A stretch of 6,234 nt of DNA. Source: Bacteroidales bacterium UBA1745. GTDB lineage: Bacteria; Bacteroidota; Bacteroidia; Bacteroidales; UBA932. Of the stretch, positions 1 to 5,548 are shown one piece after another. The position numbers were made by a program, and so were the translations under genes. The notes beneath the pieces were generated by a model, which was not told the DNA's origin, made no database searches, and worked only from the letters and a program-made list of their open reading frames with translations. The stretch covers positions 18,293 to 24,526 of the forward strand of contig DCHT01000064.1 in the NCBI GenBank assembly GCA_002314885.1. Direction: 5' to 3'. Every line of letters begins with the position of its first letter. The first letter of the stretch is position 1.

Positions 1-41
1 GGCAACGGCGCAGCGAGGAGGGCCTTTCCACAGAGCCCCCC

Positions 42-124
42 GCAGCTGCGTCCGTAGCTGCCGCGCTTTCATATAAGGCGCGGCTGCGGTGCCTCCGGGG
101 GCAAAACAGACGGTTTCTGCCCCC
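42..124. other. Cluster of GC-rich stem-loops, non-coding
   Basis: Three potential stem-loops follow one another. Bases 42-49 pair with 54-61 (8 bp including one G-T, loop GTCC). Bases 60-69 pair with 75-84 (GCCGCGCTTT against AAGGCGCGGC, one wobble, loop CATAT). Bases 97-107 pair with 113-124 (GGGGGCA and AAAC against GTTT and TGCCCCC, one bulged C at 117, loop AGACG). The first two share bases 60-61 and so compete. None is followed by a T run on either strand that would make it a classical terminator. No RNA family was recognised. It may be a structured RNA, a repeat, or part of a mobile miniature element; the pairings are visible but the function is unknown. Bases 1-41 show nothing I can support. 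Confidence 0.45.
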
Positions 125-137
125 CCCCGCTTGGCAG

Positions 138-170
138 TGGCGCAGAAGTAGTGCCACTAGTACTGCACCA
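138..170. repeat. 33-bp imperfect palindromic repeat, copy 1
   Basis: This is a 16-base arm, TGGCGCAGAAGTAGTG, a single centre base C (154), and a 16-base arm, CACTAGTACTGCACCA. The second arm is the reverse complement of the first at 13 of 16 positions. The whole 33 bases recur at 191-223 with only the centre base changed (C to G). The form resembles dispersed intergenic palindromic (REP-like) elements, but the family is not known to me. Confidence 0.8.
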
Positions 171-190
171 AAAACCAACTAGCTGAAATT

Positions 191-223
191 TGGCGCAGAA
201 GTAGTGGCACTAGTACTGCACCA
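191..223. repeat. 33-bp imperfect palindromic repeat, copy 2
   Basis: Second copy, 53 bases after the first start and separated from copy 1 by 20 AT-richer bases (171-190). It matches copy 1 at 32 of 33 positions; the single difference is the centre base (G at 207 against C at 154). Both arms are identical to copy 1, including the same three arm-to-arm mismatches. That suggests recent duplication or conversion of a whole unit rather than independent pairing constraints. Confidence 0.8.
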
Positions 224-234
224 CTTTTGCGCTA
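219..234 (-). repeat. Degenerate half-unit of the palindromic repeat
   Basis: Read on the minus strand this is TAGCGCAAAAGTGGTG, which matches the repeat arm TGGCGCAGAAGTAGTG at 13 of 16 positions. It overlaps the end of copy 2 by five bases (219-223). The region may be a decayed longer array of alternating 16-base units. The match is visible, but its significance for so short a motif is uncertain. Confidence 0.45.
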
Positions 235-241
235 CTGGCAC

Positions 242-273
242 AAAAAAAGACCACCCGAAAGGGCGGCCTTTTT
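242..273 (-). terminator. Rho-independent terminator of the outer-membrane protein gene
   Basis: The minus-strand transcript reads an A run, GGCCGCCC, loop UUUC, GGGUGGUC, then seven U. The stem is eight base pairs, two of them G-U, extended by A-U pairs. Read on the plus strand the same two positions become A-C mismatches, so the hairpin is stable only in leftward RNA. It lies 22 bases past the stop codon of the gene starting at 871. Confidence 0.88.
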
Positions 274-295
274 CAATTCGTCTCGATCGCGAGGC

Positions 296-871
296 TTAGA
301 AAGCGTAGCGAACGGAGAGGGTAGGAGTCCAGTTCCAGGTGATACCGTTGTTGAAGAAACCAACCTTTGAACCAACCTTCTCACCGAGGCCATTGTCCCA
401 GCCATTGTTGATGTGCATACCGAATACAGGACGGATGTCAACAGAAAGCTGGAGAGGGAACCAGAAGGTGTAGGAGAGACCTACCTGAGCAGCGAGGCCG
501 AGCATAAAGCCCTGATCCCATACTTTCTCCTTTACTCCGAGCTCCTTGTTGTTGTATACAACGGTGTCACCGAGCCAACCGGTGGTGATACCAGGGCCTG
601 CATACCACTCCCAGTCACCGCGTGAGGTCCAGTTTGGCTGTGCAAATACGAAGTTGTACATTGCGGTAGCCTGGAAACCGAATGAATCATTTACGAGGTC
701 GGTGATGGTGGTACCAACTTCAAACTCCAGGAAGTTAGGAGAGCCTGCATAGTGCTCATAGCTTACTTCAAGACCGGTGTAACCGAAACGGCCACCGATT
801 GCCTTTGGCTGTGCGACTGCTGCTACGGAAAGACCGAGAGCAAGTGCTGCGATTGCGATAATCCTTTTCAT
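296..871 (-). CDS. Small outer-membrane beta-barrel protein with signal peptide
   Basis: A 191-aa protein of unknown specific function, probably an outer-membrane beta-barrel. Residues 1-20 form a clear signal peptide: K2-R3, a hydrophobic Ala/Leu/Ile stretch, and a likely AVA cleavage site before Q21. The mature part has alternating polar/hydrophobic segments rich in Gly, Tyr, Trp and Phe, such as residues 28-40, 64-76 and 86-96. It ends in SVRYAF, whose terminal aromatic residue is the usual BAM-complex signal. The mature size of about 171 residues fits an eight-stranded barrel. The ATG at 871 is preceded by an A-rich run on the coding strand, common for well-expressed Bacteroidota genes that lack a Shine-Dalgarno. 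It has its own promoter upstream and a strong terminator downstream, so it is a separate unit from the operon behind it. Topology and signal peptide are well supported; no substrate can be named. Confidence 0.87.
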   Translation of the reverse strand: MKRIIAIAALALGLSVAAVAQPKAIGGRFGYTGLEVSYEHYAGSPNFLEFEVGTTITDLVNDSFGFQATAMYNFVFAQPNWTSRGDWEWYAGPGITTGWLGDTVVYNNKELGVKEKVWDQGFMLGLAAQVGLSYTFWFPLQLSVDIRPVFGMHINNGWDNGLGEKVGSKVGFFNNGITWNWTPTLSVRYAF

Positions 872-917
872 TTTTTTCTGATGTTATAAATTGAACGTTT
901 ACTTTTCAAATGGGCGG

Positions 918-948
918 CAAAGATATAAAAAATATCTTTATCCGCGAA
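918..948 (-). promoter_or_regulatory. Predicted sigma-ABfr-type promoter of the outer-membrane protein gene
   Basis: On the minus strand, TATCTTTG (918-925) is a perfect TAnnTTTG -7 box. TTCG (945-948) lies 19 bases upstream as a 3-of-4 match to the TTTG -33 box. Transcription would start near 911, giving a leader of about 40 bases. The -33 part sits inside the last codons of the upstream gene. The -7 box is one arm of an inverted repeat (AAAGATAT 919-926, ATATCTTT 932-939). Confidence 0.65.
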
Positions 949-1513
949 TAACTTGTATGCTGGCGTCAAGACCGACCTTGATTATCTGGGAAGCCAGGCC
1001 AGTGGCGCCGGCCTCGAGGGACGGATCCACGCAGAGGTCCACGGCGGACTTGATCTCCTCGCTGATCTCGGCGTACTTCTTCGGAGTAGGCTCACCGGAA
1101 ATATTCGCGGATGTGGACACGATAGGCTTGCCGAACTTGCGTATGAGCTGCTTGCAGAAATCCATCATCGGGATGCGTATGCCCACTGAACCGTCCTCAG
1201 CCACGGTGTTTTCCGCCAGGCCGTAGCGGCCCGTCTCGGCGCCTGGATAGATGATGGTCATCGGCTTGTCATTGACCTCTACCAGCTGGATGGCCATCTC
1301 GGGCACCTCCTTGATGTAGCGGCAGATCATATCCATATCGCTGGCCAGGAGCACGAGGCTCTTGCTGTCCGAACGGCGCTTGATGGCGTATATTTTAGCA
1401 ACTGCTTCAGGGTTGGTGGCGTCGCAGCCCAGTCCCCACACGGTGTCGGTTGGGTAGAGAATGATCCCGCCTTCGCGGAGGACCTTGAGAGTCCTGTCGA
1501 TTTCTTCTTTCAT
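938..1513 (-). CDS. tsaC: L-threonylcarbamoyladenylate synthase, TsaC/YrdC family
   Basis: A 191-aa cytoplasmic enzyme. The family makes threonylcarbamoyl-AMP from threonine, bicarbonate and ATP, the first step of the universal t6A modification at position 37 of tRNAs reading ANN codons. Family signatures are intact: PTDTVWGLGCD at 21-31, KRRSDSKSL at 45-53 (the KR.....PL-like nucleotide/threonine loop with S in place of P), KPMT at 83-86, GSVGIRIP at 108-115 and STSANISG at 133-140. It is a single YrdC domain without the extra Sua5 C-terminal domain. The ATG at 1513 lies two bases after the stop of the preceding gene, so it is the last gene of the five-gene minus-strand operon and probably translationally coupled. 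YciO-type paralogues of unclear function share the fold, so the family is more certain than the exact role. No clear terminator follows; its stop codon lies in an AT-rich inverted repeat. Confidence 0.92.
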   Translation of the reverse strand: MKEEIDRTLKVLREGGIILYPTDTVWGLGCDATNPEAVAKIYAIKRRSDSKSLVLLASDMDMICRYIKEVPEMAIQLVEVNDKPMTIIYPGAETGRYGLAENTVAEDGSVGIRIPMMDFCKQLIRKFGKPIVSTSANISGEPTPKKYAEISEEIKSAVDLCVDPSLEAGATGLASQIIKVGLDASIQVIRG

Positions 1514-1515
1514 AT

Positions 1516-2601
1516 CTATTCTTTTTCGAAAACAAATTCAGTGGCCACCGGACGATGGTCGGAGTACTTCAGGCGCGGACAGTCATAGCTGACGGCCCTC
1601 ATAGTCCTCGGGCAGAGTATATAGTCCAGCCTGATGAACGGCAGGGAGGACGGGTAGCTTGCGCCTATGCCCTTGCCGGCCTGCTTGAAACTGTCGCGGT
1701 GGCCGCGCATAGTCTTGTAGTAGGTGTAGGACAGAGGCGTGTCGTTGAAATCGCCGCAGATGATGGCTGCGACCGGGCTGTTGTCGATCTCCTTGAAGAC
1801 CTGTTCCACCTGGCTGGCGCGCTGCCTGATGGATCGGCGCATCTTGCGTCCGGTATCCTCGATGACCTCTTTATCTCGCTTTCCGCGCAGTTTCTCGGCC
1901 AGGCCGGCAGGGGAGATGTTGTAGCTCTCGAGGTGGCAGTTATAGACGCGCACTGTCTGATCACCTATGCGGTAGTCGGCCCAGAGGGCCAGGTTTACGG
2001 AGGAATCGAACTCCACGTGACCCTTGTTCCTGAGAGGGTAGCGGGAGAGTATCACATTGCCGAATTTGCCCTTCTTGCCGGTGTAGAGGTAGTAGGTCGG
2101 CACATAGCCGCTCAGCAGGCTCTGCATCAGCACCTGGATGCTCTGTCCGTTGGCGACATAGAACTCCTGCAGGCAGATTATATCGGCGTCGGTGCTGCGC
2201 AGGAAGCGAATCACGGAATCCTGGCAGGCTTGGCTGCTCAGGCGGTTGGGATAACTTCGGAAGCGGCCCACGTTGTAGGACACGACCTTCACGCTGCGTT
2301 CGCCTTCGGCCGGGCCGTCGGCGCCTTTGAACTGGACATATCGGCCGAGGAAGAACAGGGCCGGAACTATGGCTACAAGGGGTATGAAAACCGCCTTGGA
2401 GCGACGCAGCAGGGACCACACGACCAGGAACAGGTTGACGGCCAGGAGCGGCCAGAAGAGGATTTCCAGCGGCACCAGAAGCCAGGCTTTGGCGGGATTG
2501 ACGACCTCCGAGAGGCAGGACAGCAGAAGCAGTCCGGCCGCGCAGGCCATCAGCACCCTTGCGGAGAAGCCGATGAATCTATTCTTTCTCTTCTTTTTCA
2601 A
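1516..2601 (-). CDS. Membrane-anchored endonuclease/exonuclease/phosphatase family protein
   Basis: A 361-aa protein with a basic N-terminus (KKKRKNR), three hydrophobic segments (about 11-33, 40-63, 70-87) and a C-terminal EEP (DNase I-like) domain from about 103. Metal and catalytic motifs are in order: SYNVGRF with N110, CLQEF with E146, NCHLES with H223, GDFND with D284 and N286, RLDYIL with D326, and SDHRP with D348-H349. All residues needed for Mg-dependent phosphodiester hydrolysis therefore look present. Three membrane segments would put the domain opposite to the N-terminus; with a basic cytoplasmic N-terminus this predicts a periplasmic domain. The substrate is unknown: nucleic acid, phospholipid headgroup or another phosphoester are all possible in this superfamily. 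The start is TTG at 2601, overlapping the rhomboid gene's TGA by the sequence TTGA. The next in-frame ATG (residue 18, at 2550) would remove the basic tail. The overlap implies translational coupling. Confidence 0.88.
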   Translation of the reverse strand: MKKKRKNRFIGFSARVLMACAAGLLLLSCLSEVVNPAKAWLLVPLEILFWPLLAVNLFLVVWSLLRRSKAVFIPLVAIVPALFFLGRYVQFKGADGPAEGERSVKVVSYNVGRFRSYPNRLSSQACQDSVIRFLRSTDADIICLQEFYVANGQSIQVLMQSLLSGYVPTYYLYTGKKGKFGNVILSRYPLRNKGHVEFDSSVNLALWADYRIGDQTVRVYNCHLESYNISPAGLAEKLRGKRDKEVIEDTGRKMRRSIRQRASQVEQVFKEIDNSPVAAIICGDFNDTPLSYTYYKTMRGHRDSFKQAGKGIGASYPSSLPFIRLDYILCPRTMRAVSYDCPRLKYSDHRPVATEFVFEKE

Positions 2602-3275
2602 TCGTGATATTCGTAGAGTTTGTGCTGCTTCTTCCAGATGAGGATCAGGACGAGGCCGAAGAGCATTCCGCCGAGATGTGCGAAGTGGGCCACGCCGTCA
2701 GTCGAGCCGACGACGCCCATCAGCAGCTCAATGGCTGCGAAGATGATGACGAACCACTTGGCCTTCAGGACGATAGGCGGGAATATGAGAGTCAGTCTGG
2801 AATCCGGGAAGAGCATTCCGTAGCCCAGCAACAGGCCGTAGATGGCACCGGAGGCGCCCACCGTGGTCATCGCATCGAAGACGGACTTCACTGAATTAGG
2901 CTCATATTTGGCCAATGCGGAGGCGTACTGTGCCCATTCCACGCCGAGGTGGCAGAGGGCCGCACCCACGCCGCAGACTATGTAGAAAATGGCGAATTTG
3001 CCGCCACCCCACACGCGTTCGAGCACGCTGCCGAAGATGACCATCGTGTACATATTGAACAGGATGTGCCATATCCTCGTGTTGTCGTGGAGGAACATAT
3101 AGGTGAACGGCTGCCAGAAATGGAAGTTGCTGTCCGCCGATCCGGTAGGGAAGTGGAGGGCGAAGAGGTCATAGATCAGGTCGTTGCCCATCCTGCTCAT
3201 TATGAAGGAGGCAAACCAGATGATTACGTTTATTATCAGAAGGTTCTTGGTGACCTTCGGGAGGTTTCTGAACAT
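2598..3275 (-). CDS. Rhomboid-family intramembrane serine protease
   Basis: A 225-aa multi-pass inner-membrane protease of the GlpG/rhomboid family, which cleaves transmembrane helices within the bilayer. The active site is intact: H70 and N74 in HILFN (oxyanion-hole region, matching the HxxxN of GlpG), nucleophile S142 in GASGAIYG, and general base H197 in AHFAHLGG. Six hydrophobic segments are visible (about 11-27, 56-82, 94-112, 139-154, 173-191, 196-214), the minimal six-helix rhomboid core. There is a long loop between the third and fourth (113-138) and no extra soluble domain. The ATG at 3275 is one base after the mutL stop, and its own TGA overlaps the next start. The neighbourhood mutL, rhomboid, EEP protein is one I recall as recurrent in Bacteroidota. 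Its substrate is unknown. Confidence 0.94.
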   Translation of the reverse strand: MFRNLPKVTKNLLIINVIIWFASFIMSRMGNDLIYDLFALHFPTGSADSNFHFWQPFTYMFLHDNTRIWHILFNMYTMVIFGSVLERVWGGGKFAIFYIVCGVGAALCHLGVEWAQYASALAKYEPNSVKSVFDAMTTVGASGAIYGLLLGYGMLFPDSRLTLIFPPIVLKAKWFVIIFAAIELLMGVVGSTDGVAHFAHLGGMLFGLVLILIWKKQHKLYEYHD

Positions 3276-3276
3276 C

Positions 3277-5139
3277 TTAGAATTTCTTGTCTAGTTCTTC
3301 GGTGGATATGATTGCCATAGTCCTGCGGCCGGAATTGGTGAATTCGGCGTTCGCGCAGGCGAAGAGAGCATCTATCAAGCTCTGTGCCTGCATCGGAGAA
3401 GTGATTTTTTCGGCGGTTGCGGCACCGATTCTGGCAAATTTCTCTGCCAATGTGGCAGTCAGGGTCTCCTTGAGGCTGACGCTGCTGTCCTTGAGGACGT
3501 CGAGTACCTGATAGAGCAGTTCCTGGGCCTTGCCCTGCTGGGCGGAGTAGCCCTCAGGCACGCCGTTCACAATGACGGTGTCGTTGCCGAAAGACCTGAT
3601 GTCGAAGCCCAGGGAGCTGAGCAGTTCCGCATTCTCGTCGAGCAGCAGCTTGTTCTCCACGCCCACCTCGACAGGCTCCGGGAAGAGGGCCTGCTGGGTC
3701 ACGTGCTCGTTGGCGGAGAGGGCCCCGATGAAGCGGTCGAAGAGTATGCGCTCCTTGGCTCTGCGTATGTTTATGGCCATAAGGCCCGACTTCACGACGG
3801 TGATGATGTACTTGTCATTGACCGTGAGGGCGCGGGTGGACGGCAGGACGCTCTCCTCGAAGAGCTTGCCGTAGTTATGCTCCCTGCTGACAAAGCTCGA
3901 TGAGCCATAGCTGTGAGCTCCTTCAAAGCCATATTTGTCTCCGAAGGCCGCGCTGTCGAAGCCGTCCGGCTTGCCTCCCACGAATCCGCCTGTGGTGAGG
4001 TCGGAGGTCGGAAGACCGTCGCTGTCGAAAGGATTGTAGCTCGGGTCAATGGAGATCTTCGGCTCGTGAATCTGGTGGAATTCGTCGAAGTTGCTGCTGA
4101 AAGTCGGTATCTGAGGTGCGTCGCCCTGCTCGAAGTCGATGGCTCCGTTGAAGTCGTTCTTGCCCAGCACTTCCTTCACGCAGGCGTAGAGTGTCTGGAA
4201 TATGATGCTGTCCTCCTCGAACTTGATCTCCGTCTTGGTCGGGGATATGTTCACGTCCACCGTGTGAGGCGCCACTTCGATATATATGAAATAGGAAGGG
4301 GTGACTCCGTCGGGGATGAGGTTCTCGTAAGCCTTCATCACGGCCTTGTGGAGATATGGGCTGCGGAAGAATCGGCCGTTCACGAAGAAATACTGCTCTC
4401 CGAGACCCTTGCGGGCGCTTTCAGGCTGACCGATGAAGCCGCTGATGCCGACGGTGGTGGTGTCGGCCGCGATGTCCATAAGCCCGTCGGAGGCGTTGCT
4501 TCCGAGCAGGTTCTGGATGCGGAACTTCAGGGATTTGGCCTTCTTGAGCACATAGATTTCCTTGCCGTTGTGGATGAGCGTGAACGCCAGGTCGGGACGG
4601 GTGAGGGCCACGTGGGTGAACTCGGCCACGATGTGCTTGAATTCCACGTTGTCCGACTTGAGGAACTTGCGCCTTGCCGGCACGTTGTAGAAGAGGTCGC
4701 GCACTTCGATGTTGCACCCCTTTGCGGCTGCGGCGATCTCGGTGGAGGTGTTCACTGATGCTGCGAAATGCACTTCGCAGCCCAGTTCGTCTTCTTCGCG
4801 GCGGGTCTTCAGGCTCACCTGCGCTACGGCTGCGATGGAGGCGAGGGCCTCTCCGCGGAATCCGTAAGTGAGTATGTTGCTGAGGTCCTCGGCGGTGGCC
4901 AGCTTGCTTGTGGCGTGGCGCTCGAAGCAGAGCACGGCGTCGTCAGGCGACATTCCGCGTCCGTCGTCTATGACCTGTATGAGGGTGCGTCCGGCGTCCT
5001 GGATGACGACGGTGATCGAACTCGCCCCAGCGTCGACGGAGTTTTCCATAAGCTCCTTGACGACGGATGCAGGTCTCTGAACCACCTCTCCGGCGGCTAT
5101 CATATTGGCAATATTGCCTGGTAATATCCTTATATCCAT
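3277..5139 (-). CDS. mutL: DNA mismatch repair protein MutL
   Basis: A 620-aa MutL, the ATPase that links MutS mismatch recognition to strand incision. The GHKL ATPase domain is complete: E29 (general base) and N33 (Mg) in VKELMENSVDAGA, D58-D59-G60-R61-G62 in motif II, and GFRGEAL at 93-99. YNVPARRKF (151-159), GEQYFFVNGR (247-256) and HTVDVNISPTK (292-302) follow. A low-complexity Gly/Ser/Phe/Asp linker runs from about 340 to 430, then the C-terminal dimerisation domain. The start chosen is the ATG at 5139, because MDIRILPGNIANMIAAGEVV is the family N-terminus. An in-frame ATG at 5187 would add 16 unlike residues and overlap the preceding gene. Odd point: the endonuclease motif DQHA(X)2E(X)4E reads NIRR-AK-E-RILF-D at 457-468, and the C-terminal Cys/His metal ligands (CPHGRP-like) are replaced by TNSGRR (601-606). 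Incision activity is therefore doubtful. Confidence 0.97.
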   Translation of the reverse strand: MDIRILPGNIANMIAAGEVVQRPASVVKELMENSVDAGASSITVVIQDAGRTLIQVIDDGRGMSPDDAVLCFERHATSKLATAEDLSNILTYGFRGEALASIAAVAQVSLKTRREEDELGCEVHFAASVNTSTEIAAAAKGCNIEVRDLFYNVPARRKFLKSDNVEFKHIVAEFTHVALTRPDLAFTLIHNGKEIYVLKKAKSLKFRIQNLLGSNASDGLMDIAADTTTVGISGFIGQPESARKGLGEQYFFVNGRFFRSPYLHKAVMKAYENLIPDGVTPSYFIYIEVAPHTVDVNISPTKTEIKFEEDSIIFQTLYACVKEVLGKNDFNGAIDFEQGDAPQIPTFSSNFDEFHQIHEPKISIDPSYNPFDSDGLPTSDLTTGGFVGGKPDGFDSAAFGDKYGFEGAHSYGSSSFVSREHNYGKLFEESVLPSTRALTVNDKYIITVVKSGLMAINIRRAKERILFDRFIGALSANEHVTQQALFPEPVEVGVENKLLLDENAELLSSLGFDIRSFGNDTVIVNGVPEGYSAQQGKAQELLYQVLDVLKDSSVSLKETLTATLAEKFARIGAATAEKITSPMQAQSLIDALFACANAEFTNSGRRTMAIISTEELDKKF

Positions 5140-5153
5140 ATAAAAATCCGGGG

Positions 5154-5474
5154 TTATGACAGGCTGTTGATTATAGCCGGCCAGCACTTTGCTACATATA
5201 TGAGGGCGATGAATATGAGTATCATAGCGATCGCTCCGATGATCTTCACGGCCATTCCTCCGTGGGAGCGCTGTTCCTGGTAGTTTCCGTCGCGGAAGCT
5301 GCCTTTTATGATGGAACCCGGTATGTACTTGCCTTCGTCGTCCTTGGCCTCAAGCGAACCGTCCACACGGCCGAACTTCTGCTTCAGTTCGTCCTTCTGC
5401 GGGTCGTAATAACGCGGTTTGTAGTTGAATACCCTATGCTCGGGGGTGCCGAAAAATCCAAAATTGAATCCCAT
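5154..5474 (-). CDS. Small single-pass membrane protein of unknown function, first gene of the mutL operon
   Basis: A 106-aa protein I cannot name. The N-terminal half is soluble, aromatic and charged: HRVFNYKPRYYDPQKDELK at 13-31, then an Asp/Glu/Lys stretch at 41-49. One hydrophobic helix (about 74-96) sits near the C-terminus, followed by a ten-residue tail. This fits a tail-anchored-like inner-membrane protein with a cytoplasmic N-terminus; there is no signal peptide. The RYYDP-type motif gives the impression of a conserved Bacteroidota family, but I could not check that. The ATG at 5474 lies about 20 bases downstream of the expected transcription start and is the only sensible start. Its TAA is 14 bases before the mutL ATG, so it is very likely co-transcribed with mutL. 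Composition matches its neighbours, with no sign of transfer. Confidence 0.85.
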   Translation of the reverse strand: MGFNFGFFGTPEHRVFNYKPRYYDPQKDELKQKFGRVDGSLEAKDDEGKYIPGSIIKGSFRDGNYQEQRSHGGMAVKIIGAIAMILIFIALIYVAKCWPAIINSLS

Positions 5475-5488
5475 AATACGTGCTTATA

Positions 5489-5502
5489 TGCCTAATTAGG
5501 CA
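5489..5502. promoter_or_regulatory. 14-bp perfect palindrome, candidate operator
   Basis: TGCCTAATTAGGCA is its own reverse complement. It covers the expected start point of the leftward transcript and the -33 region of the rightward ispF promoter, a position where a bound dimeric regulator could affect both. It is the only perfect palindrome of this length noticed in this gap. No known regulator site was recognised, so the operator role is inferred from position and symmetry. Confidence 0.4.
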
Positions 5503-5528
5503 AAAATACGAATAATTCCTTATTTTTG
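5496..5528 (+). promoter_or_regulatory. Predicted promoter of ispF
   Basis: TATTTTTG (5521-5528) is a perfect TAnnTTTG -7 box. TTAG (5496-5499), 21 bases upstream, matches TTTG at three of four positions. The start would be near 5535, giving a very short leader of about 14 bases. The -7 box is the mirror image of the opposing promoter's -7 box: GGCAAAAATA 5499-5508 against TATTTTTGCC 5521-5530. Confidence 0.6.
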
Positions 5529-5534
5529 CCCAAA
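5501..5534 (-). promoter_or_regulatory. Predicted promoter of the five-gene mutL operon
   Basis: On the minus strand, TATTTTTG (5501-5508) is a perfect TAnnTTTG -7 box, and TTTG (5531-5534) lies 22 bases upstream as the -33 box, one base longer than the usual 19-21. Transcription would begin around 5494-5495, leaving a leader of about 20 bases before the ATG at 5474. It overlaps almost completely with the opposing ispF promoter. Confidence 0.65.
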
Positions 5535-5548
5535 CAAGACTCGCGACT

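Noticed and set aside
1..72. Minus-strand frame from an ATG at 70-72, open for 24 codons to the window edge
   Set aside because: It is too short to judge. There is no matching promoter, the ATG lies in the loop of a GC-rich hairpin, and no motif is visible. It could be the start of a gene lying further left, but it cannot be supported here.
138..223. Possible CRISPR array from the two 33-bp repeats
   Set aside because: There are only two copies, the repeat is palindromic over its full length, the spacer is just 20 bases, and there are no cas genes or third full repeat.
232..441. Minus-strand frame of 69 codons across the terminator and the end of the outer-membrane gene
   Set aside because: It runs through the transcription terminator and overlaps the well-supported beta-barrel coding sequence in another frame.
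1555..2607. Plus-strand open frame of 350 codons opposite the EEP gene
   Set aside because: The opposite strand encodes a protein with all EEP motifs in order. The plus-strand translation shows no family motif, and long antisense frames are expected in GC-rich genes.
3913..4758. Plus-strand open frame of 281 codons opposite mutL
   Set aside because: Its translation is a Val/Glu/Gly-rich mirror of mutL codons, with no recognisable motif and no promoter. It is a shadow of a certain gene.
5140..5187. Longer mutL start at 5187
   Set aside because: The 16 extra residues do not resemble MutL and would overlap the upstream gene by 34 bases. The ATG at 5139 gives the canonical family N-terminus.
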